Shown: positions 1-9,810, numbered from the stretch's first letter. The stretch is DNA of 64,000 bases from Rhodocyclaceae bacterium (GCA_028869135.1 JAGWTC010000009.1:29597-93596), one strand, 5' to 3'. The notes: generated by a model not told the origin, from the sequence alone. A program made the numbers and translations.

Positions 1-558
1 CACGCTTTTCCAGTTCAGCAGCAGGGCGTCCGGCTTGACGTTGTAGGGGCGCAGCGGTTGGTCGTCGAAAGGCGCGCCGCCGCCGTTGATGACAGTGTTG
101 GCGTCGTTGGGCGAGAGCGAGAAGGCGCTGCGGTCGAGCACCAGATTGCCCTTGATCTCGCGCAGGCCGGCGGCGCGCAGTTGGCGCAGCAAAAGCCAGA
201 ACTGTTCGAAGGTCAGGCGCGGGTCGCCGCTGCCCTTGAGGTAGAGATCGCCGTTGAGCACGCCGTCGACGGCCGGAGTCAGGCTGTAGGCGCTGGTTTG
301 CCAGTTGTAGGCCGGACCTAGGATATCGAGCCCGGCGTAAGTAGTGACGAGCTTCATGACCGAGGCAGGATTCATCGCCGTGTCGCCGTTGTGCTGCAGC
401 CAGGGGCGTTTGCCGCCCGCCTCCTGCACGACGACGGCGACGTTGGCAGGCGGTATCCCGACCGCCTTAAGGGACTGGGCCACGCGCGCGGGCATGCCTT
501 CGGCGGCCCAGGCGGGTGCCGCCAAAGCGAGGGAAAAGATCAGGGCAAGCGTTTTCAT
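1..558 (-). CDS. dacB: D-alanyl-D-alanine carboxypeptidase/endopeptidase, PBP4 type (3' part lies outside the window)
   Basis: This is the first 186 codons of a peptidase family S13 protein; the frame stays open to the left edge. Residues 1-19 form a signal peptide ending in AAPAWAA, so the enzyme acts in the periplasm. The active-site SxxK tetrad is seen as SVMK in NPASVMKL, and the S13 signature LKGSGDPRL follows. The family trims or cleaves D-Ala crosslinks of peptidoglycan. The ATG overlaps the TGA of the upstream TonB-like gene in an ATGA, so the two are probably translationally coupled. The SxN and KTG motifs would lie beyond the edge and cannot be checked. Confidence 0.93.
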   Translation of the reverse strand, partial: MKTLALIFSLALAAPAWAAEGMPARVAQSLKAVGIPPANVAVVVQEAGGKRPWLQHNGDTAMNPASVMKLVTTYAGLDILGPAYNWQTSAYSLTPAVDGVLNGDLYLKGSGDPRLTFEQFWLLLRQLRAAGLREIKGNLVLDRSAFSLSPNDANTVINGGGAPFDDQPLRPYNVKPDALLLNWKSV

Positions 559-1094
559 TGCAGACGGAAGGTGATCGGCAGGATGATTTCGGTACGTCCG
601 CCGGTATTGAGGCGGCCCGCGCGCAAGGCGGATTGCAGCGCGGCGTGATCGAGCTCGGGGTAACCGCTGCCGGCCGCGACGCTGGCTTCGAGGATGGCGC
701 CGCTGGCGTCGAACTTCAGCAGCAGGTGCACGGTTCCTTCGTGCCCCGCCTCGATCGCCGCCTGCGGGTACAGAATATGTTCGGACAACTTGCGCACGGC
801 GCGCTGTTCGTCGGCGCTTTTCAGTCGCGCGGGTTTTCCGGCCTGTGCTTTCGGTACGGGCTTGGGCGTCGGCGCCGGGCGTGTCTCTTCGGGGGCGAGC
901 GTATTCTTCTCGAAGATATCCGGTGCGGGGGGCGCCGGCGGCGCGGCGGGGCTGGGCTCGGGAATTGCGAGCCGGGCTTCGAGCCGTACCGGCTTGATCG
1001 GCGCGGGCGCAGACCAACGCCCCCCCAGCAGGGCCAGGTGGAGCAGGGCGGAGAGCGTCAGCGCGAGGCAGATGCGGGTTGCGGAAGGCGTCAT
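555..1094 (-). CDS. TonB-like energy-transducer family protein
   Basis: About 179 residues from the chosen ATG; an in-frame start seven codons upstream is possible but lacks a better ribosome site. The layout is that of TonB: an N-terminal hydrophobic anchor (about residues 8-24), a proline/alanine-rich stretch with repeated PAPTPKPVPK-like spacing, then a C-terminal TonB domain (about 100-179) with YPQAAIEAGHEGTV and a terminal LPITFRLQ. TonB proteins pass proton-motive force to outer-membrane receptors, but no exbB, exbD or receptor gene is nearby. The stop overlaps the dacB start, so it may serve an envelope role with PBP4 rather than iron uptake; that part is inference. Confidence 0.8.
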   Translation of the reverse strand: MTPSATRICLALTLSALLHLALLGGRWSAPAPIKPVRLEARLAIPEPSPAAPPAPPAPDIFEKNTLAPEETRPAPTPKPVPKAQAGKPARLKSADEQRAVRKLSEHILYPQAAIEAGHEGTVHLLLKFDASGAILEASVAAGSGYPELDHAALQSALRAGRLNTGGRTEIILPITFRLQ

Positions 1095-1121
1095 GGGGAC
1101 GTCAAGGCATATCAATGACTT

Positions 1122-1138
1122 ATGCAGGCTGCCTGCAT
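1122..1138. promoter_or_regulatory. Perfect 17-bp palindrome in a divergent promoter region
   Basis: ATGCAGGCTGCCTGCAT is an 8-bp inverted repeat around a single central T. It lies between the divergent starts of the TonB-like/dacB pair and the ankyrin gene. A TATAAG preceded by TGC (extended -10 type) follows at 1144-1149 on the plus strand, which would place the palindrome in the spacer of that promoter. Its symmetry and position suggest an operator. The cognate regulator is unknown. Confidence 0.5.
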
Positions 1139-1175
1139 TCTGCTATAAGGCGCTACGGACTGTAGGGAGCTGGAA

Positions 1176-2303
1176 GTGAAGAACTCTTGGCGTACTCGCC
1201 TTTTTATTCTCGGAATGTGCGCGGCGATGCTGCAGTCAGCGGCTGCGGCGCCCGAGGTTTCGCCCGTGACATTCGGGCTGGCCATTGAGCGCGGCGACGT
1301 GGATCAGGCGCGGCGCTGGCTTGACGGCGGCCTGCCGGTGGATTTTGTCGGCGACCGGGTCGGGACCGGACTCATGATTGCGGCCTGGGAAGGCAATGTG
1401 CGCATGATGGAGCTTTTCGTGCAGCGCGGCGCCCGGCTCGACGCGGTCAACAGAAACGGCGAGCAGGCGCTGCAACTGGCCGCCTTCAAGGGCAACTTCG
1501 AAGCGGTGAAATGGCTGCTCGACCACGGCGCGCCTCTGGAGCGGCGCGGCAACGAGTGGGGCGCCCTGCACTACGCGGTGTTCAACGGTCATCGCGAGCT
1601 TGCGCAGTACCTGATCAACCGCGGCGCCAACGTCAATGCGCGCGCTCCCAATCTCGCCACATCGCTGATGCTGGCGGCCCGCGAAGGGCAGGAGGCGCTG
1701 GCCGAAGATCTGGTCAAGGCCGGCGCCGACCCCAGCCTGACCAACGATCTCGGCGAGACGCCGCTGGCCTGGGCCATGCGCCACGGCAATGCGAGCATCG
1801 CCAAGCTGGTGAGTTCCCCCGAGGCCTTTGCCAATGCGGTGCGCAACCAGCCTGCGCAGATTCCGCCGCCGGTGCGCTCGGTGGCGGCGCCGCAGCAGAT
1901 CGAGGACTTGTTGCGGCGCATCCGCCAGGCTGAAGGGCAGAACCTGCCGACTGCCGGCCTGCGCAAGCAGTTGGCTACGGTTTTGCTGCGTCAGCGCGAG
2001 GAAAACAAGCGCACCCTGGCTGAAGCCGAGAAAAGGAATGCGGGCGCGGTCAAAGGCATCGTGATCACGGCGCAAAGGCAAGGCGGCGGGGAAAAGGCCG
2101 AAATGGTCTATGGTTCATCCCCGACGCCCGCTTCCGCACCGACTGTCGCGGCGCCGCCCGCACCCGCTGCGGCGCGCGGTGGCGACGCCAAGCAGGACAA
2201 TATCCAGATTCTGCTGGCGCGTATCCGCGCTGCCAAGGCTGCAGGGCAGCCGACCGACGACCTGCGCAAGCAGTTGATGGAGGCCGTCGCCGGCTACAAA
2301 TAG
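1176..2303 (+). CDS. Secreted ankyrin-repeat protein with duplicated C-terminal motif
   Basis: The start is a GTG with GGAG about 9 bases upstream. Residues 1-25 look like a signal peptide (ending QSAAAAPE), so the protein is probably periplasmic. About residues 32-215 contain five or six ankyrin repeats, recognisable by LMIAAWEGN, ALQLAAFKGN, ALHYAVFNGH and TPLAWAMRHGN. The rest is low-complexity linker carrying two related segments, IEDLLRRIRQ...GLRKQL near residue 240 and IQILLARIRA...DLRKQL near residue 341. Ankyrin repeats mediate protein contacts; no partner can be named. The gene is convergent with the LuxR-type gene at 2312. Confidence 0.85.
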   Translation: MKNSWRTRLFILGMCAAMLQSAAAAPEVSPVTFGLAIERGDVDQARRWLDGGLPVDFVGDRVGTGLMIAAWEGNVRMMELFVQRGARLDAVNRNGEQALQLAAFKGNFEAVKWLLDHGAPLERRGNEWGALHYAVFNGHRELAQYLINRGANVNARAPNLATSLMLAAREGQEALAEDLVKAGADPSLTNDLGETPLAWAMRHGNASIAKLVSSPEAFANAVRNQPAQIPPPVRSVAAPQQIEDLLRRIRQAEGQNLPTAGLRKQLATVLLRQREENKRTLAEAEKRNAGAVKGIVITAQRQGGGEKAEMVYGSSPTPASAPTVAAPPAPAAARGGDAKQDNIQILLARIRAAKAAGQPTDDLRKQLMEAVAGYK

Positions 2304-2311
2304 GCCGGGCC

Positions 2312-2614
2312 TTACTGCAGCGCGGCCGTCTGGCTCAAAGTCAGAATACGGCTGATCGCCTGGGCGCGATTGCGCACGTCGATCTTGCGGAAGATGCGCT
2401 GCAGATGATTCTTCACGGTGAACTGGCTGATGCCGAGAATCAAGCCGATCTCGACATTGGTCTTGCCGTGGCCGACCCAATGCATGATTTCCTGTTCGCG
2501 CTCGCTCAGGCGGGTGCTGTCGTCCTCGATCTGGGGGGCCGGCGGGCGCGGCGCGGAGGCGGGCTTGTTGTAAGACCATTCAGTGCCATAGTGGGTAAGA
2601 AGGCTGGCAGACAT
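2312..2614 (-). CDS. Stand-alone LuxR-type HTH transcriptional regulator
   Basis: A 100-residue protein consisting almost only of a GerE/LuxR DNA-binding domain. LSEREQEIMHWVGHGKTNVE and LGISQFTVKNHLQRIFRKI give the typical HTH at about residues 36-92. There is no receiver, PAS or autoinducer domain, so activity must depend on abundance or a partner. AGGAG lies 8 bases before the ATG. The C-terminal HTH resembles that of EpsA-like regulators of exopolysaccharide loci, but no such locus is visible here. It is probably co-transcribed with the small ORF upstream. Confidence 0.82.
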   Translation of the reverse strand: MSASLLTHYGTEWSYNKPASAPRPPAPQIEDDSTRLSEREQEIMHWVGHGKTNVEIGLILGISQFTVKNHLQRIFRKIDVRNRAQAISRILTLSQTAALQ

Positions 2615-2662
2615 GTTTGTAACTCCTGTGATTAAGGAAAAAAACGGCTTGTGACCGACAGG

Positions 2663-2848
2663 TCAAGCGGGCTTGTGTCCCAGCCAGGGGTAGAGGCTGA
2701 AGCCGGAATGCTTGCCTGATTGTTGGGCGCGAACCTTTGCATGCAAGGCTTGCGGGAGCGTGGGTCCAACCGCCTGGACAATGCCGAAGGCACGGGCGGT
2801 GGTGTGAGTGATAGCGCTGCATCGGACGCTAAATTCTTTTAAAGACAT
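2663..2848 (-). CDS. Small hypothetical protein (61 aa) upstream of the LuxR-type gene
   Basis: The frame starts MSLKEFSVRC and is preceded by AAGGAA at a suitable distance from the ATG. It is basic and has no recognisable domain, membrane segment or signal peptide. It ends 48 bases before the LuxR-type gene on the same strand, so the two may form an operon. Support is limited to the ribosome site and the position; it could be a leader peptide or not expressed at all. Confidence 0.4.
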   Translation of the reverse strand: MSLKEFSVRCSAITHTTARAFGIVQAVGPTLPQALHAKVRAQQSGKHSGFSLYPWLGHKPA

Positions 2849-3209
2849 ACGGGTTTCCTTGCTTTGTGAGACATGTCCGGCATGGCCGGCTCCCTGTCTT
2901 TGCAAGAATGCTGCCAGGTTTATGTCTTCAATAAAAACAATGACATATCTTTAAATGATACCTTGGCAACAATTTCAAACTGTCGCGACATGGCGACGAT
3001 AGCGCCGATCTGCCCGCTAAGTTGTTGATCTTCGGCGTCTTAATATGTCGTCGCTCGGCGACAGGCGGCCATGGGCTTTCAAAAAGCGGGCCGCGCACAG
3101 AAAAAATGCGCTGGCAGCCGGGGGGCAGGCACGCTCGGTGCGTTTGCGCTGTGGCCCCTGCCGGCTGGAGGTATTGGCAGTCAGGTCGGAACGGGTATGC
3201 ATCGAGGCC
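2849..3209. other. Intergenic region between the small ORF and the groESL promoter
   Basis: About 360 bases. The part next to 2920-2985 is clearly AT-rich compared with its surroundings and probably holds the promoter of the minus-strand small ORF/LuxR unit. I see no tRNA, convincing hairpin or well-supported ORF in the remainder. Confidence 0.4.
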
Positions 3210-3238
3210 TTGAAAAATTAAGTCACCGCCTCTACTAT
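3210..3238 (+). promoter_or_regulatory. groESL promoter
   Basis: TTGAAA (3210-3215), a 17-base spacer and TACTAT (3233-3238) match a sigma-70 promoter well. The -35 is preceded by C, giving CTTGAAA, which also fits the sigma-32 -35 consensus, but the heat-shock -10 (CCCCAT) is not clearly present. The expected transcription start falls inside the CIRCE element. Confidence 0.7.
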
Positions 3239-3264
3239 TAGCACTCGTTGGAGATGAGTGCTAA
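3238..3264. promoter_or_regulatory. CIRCE operator (HrcA binding site)
   Basis: TTAGCACTC, nine bases, GAGTGCTAA: an exact match to the CIRCE consensus. It overlaps the last base of the -10 and the expected start site of groESL. In the family, HrcA binds CIRCE and represses chaperonin genes until GroEL becomes limiting. hrcA itself is not in this window. Confidence 0.95.
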
Positions 3265-3367
3265 TCATCTGGCTGCAACAATGCCGGCCCACACTTCCTC
3301 TACGCAGTTTTTGTTGTGCTTCTGTGGCGTAAAACGCCGCTTTTTATAAATATCAAGGAGTTGCTTT

Positions 3368-3658
3368 ATGAAGATTCGTCCTTTGCACGACCGTGTGATC
3401 GTCAAGCGTCTGGAAGAAGAAACCAAGACGGCTTCCGGCATTGTTCTGCCGGATTCGGCTACCGAGAAGCCCGATCAAGGCACCGTTCTGGCAATCGGCG
3501 CCGGCAAGATCCTCGAAGACGGCAAGGTTCGCCCGATGTCCGTGAAGGTCGGCGAGCGTGTTCTGTTCGGCAAGTACGCCGGTCAGGCTGTCAAGGTCGA
3601 TGGCGAGGAAGTGCTCGTCATGCGCGAAGAAGACATCGTTGGTGTCGTCGAAGCCTAA
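3368..3658 (+). CDS. groES: Co-chaperonin GroES (Hsp10)
   Basis: A 96-residue protein of standard GroES length. It starts [20 protein letters not shown] and contains the mobile loop [15 protein letters not shown] at about residues 20-34. GroES forms the heptameric lid of the GroEL folding chamber in the cytoplasm. AAGGAG precedes the ATG. It is the first gene of the groESL operon, controlled by the CIRCE element about 100 bases upstream. Confidence 0.99.
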   Translation: MKIRPLHDRVIVKRLEEETKTASGIVLPDSATEKPDQGTVLAIGAGKILEDGKVRPMSVKVGERVLFGKYAGQAVKVDGEEVLVMREEDIVGVVEA

Positions 3659-3672
3659 TCGCCGCTAACTAA

Positions 3673-5337
<1,665 letters not shown>

Positions 5338-5430
5338 TTTGGCGTAGCCAATTACATCTGAGGAGCTCAGAACAGGGAGAACCCAGGTTCTCCCCGTACC
5401 CCTCTCCTTAGGCCTGGCTTAGGTCAGGCC

Positions 5431-5468
5431 AAAACAAAACACCCCGCTTTTGCGGGGTGTTTTGTTTT
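5431..5468. terminator. Rho-independent terminator after groEL
   Basis: A 17-bp perfect stem (AAAACAAAACACCCCGC and its complement) with a TTTT loop and flanking A/T runs. Its symmetry lets it work on either strand; it closes the groESL operon. Confidence 0.92.
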
Positions 5469-5768
5469 GGGTATGCGCTTGGCAGAGCGTGTCCCGGGCT
5501 GTCGGGTTCGGGCGCCGGAGGTGGTGGTCGGCGAAAAAGATGGCGGGAGCAGGCGGCTAGTCAGGTTGCCTGCTCCCGGAGTCGATTAGCCTGGTAGCAG
5601 GCAATCTTCCCAAACCGAATGGAGAACAGCAACTTCAGTCTACTCAGGCTCGCTTGCGCAAGACTTACGGCTTGCATGTCCCTGAAATGGGAAACTGCAA
5701 TGGAAAGCCGGGTTCATTTCCGGCTTTGTCTGGGGCGCGGCCGAAGAGTCTTGCTATCCTTGCGGCCT
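5469..5768. other. Intergenic region before the two-component system
   Basis: Three hundred bases between the groEL terminator and the response-regulator ATG. It contains the 11-bp inverted repeat at 5544-5578. The in-frame extension upstream of 5769 has no family similarity. No Shine-Dalgarno sequence is visible just before 5769, so the transcript may start very close to the ATG. Confidence 0.4.
5544..5578. repeat. Inverted repeat / stable hairpin
   Basis: CGGGAGCAGGC (5544-5554), 13 bases, GCCTGCTCCCG (5568-5578): perfect 11-bp arms. There is no T-run, so it is not an ordinary terminator. It may be an operator, an RNA structure in a leader, or a dispersed palindrome. Confidence 0.5.
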
Positions 5769-6440
5769 ATGAGAATCCTCCTGGTTGAAGATGACCTTCT
5801 GATTGCGGACGGTCTTTGCGCCTCGCTGCGCAAGGGCGGCTATGCCGTCGATCACGTCGATAACGGTCAGGAGGCCGATACCGCATTGCTGGGGCAGAGC
5901 TACGATCTGCTGATTCTGGATCTCGGTCTGCCGCGCCTTTCCGGGATCGAGGTCCTGAAGCGCCTGCGCGCCCGGAAGTCGCCCTTGCCGGTGCTGGTAC
6001 TGACGGCGCAGGATGGCATCGATGACCGTGTGCGCGGCCTTGATGCCGGCGCCGATGATTACCTCACCAAGCCGTTCGCCTTGCCGGAGCTGGAAGCGCG
6101 CGTGCGCGCCCTGACTCGCCGCGGTACCGGGCAGGGAACGCTGATCGAGGTCGGCGATCTGGTGTTCGATCAGGTGGAGCGCGTGGTCCGGCTTGGCAAC
6201 CGCACCATCGATCTGTCCTCGCGCGAGCTCGAACTGCTGGAGGTCATGCTGCTGCGCGCCGGCCGTCTCGTCAGCAAGGAACATCTGATCGACCATCTCT
6301 GCGCATGGGGCGAGGAGGTCAGCACCAATGCCATCGAGGTCTATGTGCACCGTTTGCGCAAGAAGCTGGAGCCCGGCGGTGTGCGTATCTCGACCATGCG
6401 CGGACTCGGCTACTGTCTGGAAAAACCGAATGCCAAATGA
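5769..6440 (+). CDS. OmpR/PhoB-family response regulator (TctD/QseB-like)
   Basis: The start is placed at MRILLVEDDLL, where the receiver domain begins; 223 residues is normal for the family. Receiver features are the acidic pair EDD near residue 7, the phospho-acceptor Asp in LLILDLGLPRLSG (about residue 51) and the conserved Lys in LTKPF. The C-terminal winged helix (about 125-220) contains LSSRELELLEVMLLRAGRLV and YVHRLRKKLEPGG. It is a DNA-binding regulator switched by phosphorylation. The stop codon overlaps the start of the sensor kinase gene. The adjacent transporter is the likely target. Confidence 0.93.
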   Translation: MRILLVEDDLLIADGLCASLRKGGYAVDHVDNGQEADTALLGQSYDLLILDLGLPRLSGIEVLKRLRARKSPLPVLVLTAQDGIDDRVRGLDAGADDYLTKPFALPELEARVRALTRRGTGQGTLIEVGDLVFDQVERVVRLGNRTIDLSSRELELLEVMLLRAGRLVSKEHLIDHLCAWGEEVSTNAIEVYVHRLRKKLEPGGVRISTMRGLGYCLEKPNAK

Positions 6441-7848
6441 GGCACGGCGCCGCTTCAGGTGGCGGATGAGCTTCGATACGCTGCTGGCTGAAATCCTGCT
6501 GTGGCTGCTGATCATCCTGCTGATGGTGTGGTCCATCGGCGTCGTGATGATTTACAACGTGACCGGCAAGTTCGCCAACGAGCCTTACGACGTTGTGCTG
6601 TCGAATAATGTTCAGGCGCTGGCCAATGTCGTCGGCTTCAGCGCGGGTCGCATCAGCATCAATCTGCCGCGCGCGGCGCGCGAAATTCTGGTGACCGACT
6701 CGAAGGACAGGATATATATCCAGATCGTCAATGCGCAGGGCGTACTGCTGGTCGGCGATGACGCCATTCCCTGGGTGCCGCATTCGGAAAACGTCGTACT
6801 CGACAAGATTTCCCTGCGCGACGACGAAATCGGCGACGAGGATGTCCGCGTGGCCTGGTTGTTCAAGCGCGTTGCACCGGATACCGAACCCTTGCTGGTG
6901 CAGGTTGCGGAAACGCGCAACAAGCGGAACGGAATGGCGGCGCGCATTGTTTCCTCCGTCATCGTGCCGCAGTTCGTCATCGTGCCGATTGCGGTGCTGC
7001 TGGTCTACTTCGCAGTGTCTCGCGGCGTTACGCCGCTGCACCGGCTGCAGGACGAATTGCGGGAGCGCCGCCCCAGCGACCTGACGCCGATCAGTCTGAA
7101 AAGCATTCCCGCCGAAATTCGCCCGCTGATCGAAGCCCTGAACGACACCATGGCGCAACTCGACGAAAGCCTGTCCGAGCAGCGCCGTTTCATTGCCGAT
7201 GCGGCGCACCAGCTCAAGACGCCGCTGACCGGATTGCGCACCCAGGCGGAACTGGCCTTGCGCGAAGGGACGCCGGAGCGCATGCAGGTGCGGGTGCGGC
7301 ACATGCTGCAGGCGGTCGAGCGTCTGGCCGACATGACGCAGAAGTTGCTGGTGCTGGCGCGTGCCGAAGCCATGAGTGCGCACAATTCACTCATGGAGAG
7401 CGTTAACCTGGCCGAACTCGTGCCCGATGTCGCTCGCGAATGGGCAACGCACGCGATGGACAAGCGCATCGAGCTGTCTTTCGAGAATTTCACCCATGAC
7501 AGCAGGGTACAAGGCAACGCGCGTTTGCTGCATGAGCTGTTCGCCAACCTGATCGACAATGCCATTCGCTATACGCCCGAAGGCGGCAGCGTGGCGATCC
7601 TCATCAGCCAGGAAGAGGCCCTGTATGTGGACATCGAGGACAGCGGCATCGGCATCGCGGCCGACGAGCGGGACAAGGTGTTCGATCGTTTCTATCGTGT
7701 GCTGGGGACGCATACCGACGGCAGCGGACTGGGGCTGCCCATCGTGAAGGAAATTGCAGCACTGCATCGGATCGACATTGCGTTGCACGATTCCGCCCTG
7801 GGCGGCATTCGCGTGCGTGTGACATTCCGCGACAGCGTCTCTGCGTAA
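6430..7848 (+). CDS. Sensor histidine kinase (TctE/QseC-like)
   Basis: 472 residues from the ATG that overlaps the response-regulator stop; a second in-frame ATG lies at 6466. Two membrane segments (about 20-43 and 170-195) flank a periplasmic 2CSK-type sensor region. The H-box is RRFIADAAHQLKTPLTGLRT, the N-box NLIDNAIRYTPEGG, and the G-boxes DSGIGIA and GSGLGLPIVKEIA, so all catalytic parts are intact. It should autophosphorylate on the H-box His and transfer to the adjacent regulator. The TctE-like build and the downstream transporter suggest an organic-acid signal; that is inference. Confidence 0.93.
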   Translation: MPNEARRRFRWRMSFDTLLAEILLWLLIILLMVWSIGVVMIYNVTGKFANEPYDVVLSNNVQALANVVGFSAGRISINLPRAAREILVTDSKDRIYIQIVNAQGVLLVGDDAIPWVPHSENVVLDKISLRDDEIGDEDVRVAWLFKRVAPDTEPLLVQVAETRNKRNGMAARIVSSVIVPQFVIVPIAVLLVYFAVSRGVTPLHRLQDELRERRPSDLTPISLKSIPAEIRPLIEALNDTMAQLDESLSEQRRFIADAAHQLKTPLTGLRTQAELALREGTPERMQVRVRHMLQAVERLADMTQKLLVLARAEAMSAHNSLMESVNLAELVPDVAREWATHAMDKRIELSFENFTHDSRVQGNARLLHELFANLIDNAIRYTPEGGSVAILISQEEALYVDIEDSGIGIAADERDKVFDRFYRVLGTHTDGSGLGLPIVKEIAALHRIDIALHDSALGGIRVRVTFRDSVSA

Positions 7849-7951
7849 GTAACTCGTAAGTTCCTCCCCCTAGCATGCACTCCGTCCGGAAATATCCGGA
7901 TTGCATGTCTATGCTTGGTATGCAAGAAAACAATCATCAGGAGGAACTATC

Positions 7952-9610
7952 ATGGCCGAAGCAGGCAGTGGCGCCATCACCAGGGAGGAGCGCAAGGTCA
8001 TCTTCGCTTCGTCGCTCGGAACCGTTTTCGAGTGGTACGACTTTTATCTCTATGGTTCGCTTGCGGCCATCATCAGCAAACAGTTCTTCTCGGGCGTCAA
8101 TGAAACGGCCGCCTTTATTTTCGCGCTGCTGGCGTTTGCCGCGGGCTTTGCGGTGCGGCCTTTCGGTGCCATCATCTTCGGCCGCCTCGGCGACCTGATC
8201 GGGCGCAAGTACACCTTCCTCGTCACCATTCTCATCATGGGCATGTCCACGGCCATCGTCGGCATGCTGCCCAACTACGAGGCCATCGGCGTCGCCGCGC
8301 CGATCATCCTGATCGCGCTGCGTCTCTTGCAAGGCCTTGCGCTGGGCGGCGAGTACGGCGGTGCCGCCACCTATGTCGCCGAACATGCGCCGCACGGCAA
8401 GCGCGGCCTGTTTACGAGCTGGATTCAGACGACCGCAACGCTGGGTCTGTTCATGTCGCTGCTGGTGATCCTGGCCTGTCGCGAAATCCTTGGCAAGGAG
8501 TTCGAGGTCTGGGGCTGGCGCATTCCCTTCCTGATTTCCATCCTGCTGCTGATCATTTCCGTCTACATCCGCATGCAGCTCAACGAATCCCCGATCTTCG
8601 TGCGCATGAAGGAAGAGGGCAAGGGCTCCAAGGCGCCGCTGACCGAGTCGTTCGCGCGCTGGGACAATCTCAAGATCGTGATCATGTCCCTGCTTGGCGG
8701 CACCGCCGGTCAGGCCGTGGTCTGGTACACCGGCCAGTTCTATGCGCTGTTCTTCCTGACACAAACGCTGAAGGTTGATGCTTTCACGGCGAATATCCTC
8801 ATCGCCGTGTCGCTGGCGCTGGCAACGCCGTTCTTCGTGATCTTCGGCGGCCTGTCCGACAAGATCGGCCGCAAGCCCATCATCATGGCCGGTTGCATCA
8901 TCGCTGCGCTGACCTACTTCCCGATCTTCAAGGGGCTGACGCATTTCGCCAACCCGGATCTGGAGGCCGCGCAGCAGAACGCCCCTGTCACTGTGATTGC
9001 CGATCCGGCCACCTGCTCCTTCCAGTTCAATCCGGTGGGCACGGCCAGGTTTGTGACCTCCTGCGATATTGCCAAGTCCTTCCTGGCGAAGAGCAGCGTC
9101 AACTACGCCAATGTCGCCGCGCCGGCAGGAACGGTGGCCAGCATCCATATCGGCGAAGCCGTGATTGCCTCTTTTGAAGGTAAGGATTTGGCAAAGGACG
9201 AGCTGAAGAAGCAGACCGATGAGTTCGGCAAGGCCGTCGCCGCCGCGATCAAGGCCGCTGGCTATCCCGCCAAGGCCAACCCGATCGAAGCTCTCAGCAA
9301 TCAGTGGTGGGCGCTGGTCGGCTTGCTGACCATCCTAGTGATCTACGTGACCATGGTGTACGGTCCGATCGCCGCCTGGCTGGTTGAGTTGTTCCCGACG
9401 CGCATTCGCTATACCTCGATGTCGCTGCCGTATCACATCGGCAATGGCTGGTTCGGCGGCTTCCTGCCGACGACGGCCTTCGCCATGGTCGCGGCGACCG
9501 GCGACATCTACTATGGCCTCTGGTATCCGATTGTGGTTGCCGTGATGACGGCCGTGCTCGGTATCTTCTTCCTGCCGGAAACCAAGGATCGCGATATTCA
9601 CCATATCTGA
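7952..9610 (+). CDS. MHS-family MFS transporter with large periplasmic loop
   Basis: 552 residues from an ATG with a strong CAGGAGGAA site. The start VFEWYDFYLYGSLAAII and the motif GRLGDLIGRK between TM2 and TM3 are typical of metabolite:H+ symporters, as is the second GLSDKIGRK. Members carry dicarboxylates, betaine, aromatic acids and similar solutes. The protein is about 110 residues longer than usual: a hydrophilic segment of roughly residues 325-448, after TM9, holds two cysteines (near 354 and 370) and would face the periplasm. The gene lies 103 bases after the sensor kinase and may be regulated by it. Confidence 0.9.
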   Translation: MAEAGSGAITREERKVIFASSLGTVFEWYDFYLYGSLAAIISKQFFSGVNETAAFIFALLAFAAGFAVRPFGAIIFGRLGDLIGRKYTFLVTILIMGMSTAIVGMLPNYEAIGVAAPIILIALRLLQGLALGGEYGGAATYVAEHAPHGKRGLFTSWIQTTATLGLFMSLLVILACREILGKEFEVWGWRIPFLISILLLIISVYIRMQLNESPIFVRMKEEGKGSKAPLTESFARWDNLKIVIMSLLGGTAGQAVVWYTGQFYALFFLTQTLKVDAFTANILIAVSLALATPFFVIFGGLSDKIGRKPIIMAGCIIAALTYFPIFKGLTHFANPDLEAAQQNAPVTVIADPATCSFQFNPVGTARFVTSCDIAKSFLAKSSVNYANVAAPAGTVASIHIGEAVIASFEGKDLAKDELKKQTDEFGKAVAAAIKAAGYPAKANPIEALSNQWWALVGLLTILVIYVTMVYGPIAAWLVELFPTRIRYTSMSLPYHIGNGWFGGFLPTTAFAMVAATGDIYYGLWYPIVVAVMTAVLGIFFLPETKDRDIHHI

Positions 9611-9725
9611 TCCGCTAAGTCATTGACGGCGCAGCGCATGCGCCGTCAATGACGCGGCCTGCGGGCGTTTTGTCGTGGGTCGGCTTGCGGTTCGACCTCT
9701 TCTCGGCTATACTGCGCCCCTCTTT

Positions 9726-9801
9726 GGCCGGTTAGCTCAGTTGGTAGAGCAGCGGATTGAAAATCCGCGTGTCCTTGGTTCGATTCCGAGACCGGCCACC
9801 A
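9726..9801 (+). tRNA. tRNA-Phe (GAA)
   Basis: A 76-nt cloverleaf with CCA encoded. The acceptor GGCCGGT pairs with ACCGGCC. The anticodon loop TTGAAAA sits between GCGGA and TCCGC, giving anticodon GAA, and the T-arm has GGTTCGATTCC. Confidence 0.97.
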
Positions 9802-9810
9802 GATACAAGC

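Noticed and set aside
3022..3213. 63-codon ORF upstream of groES
   Set aside because: No ribosome site or similarity; it runs into the groESL promoter.
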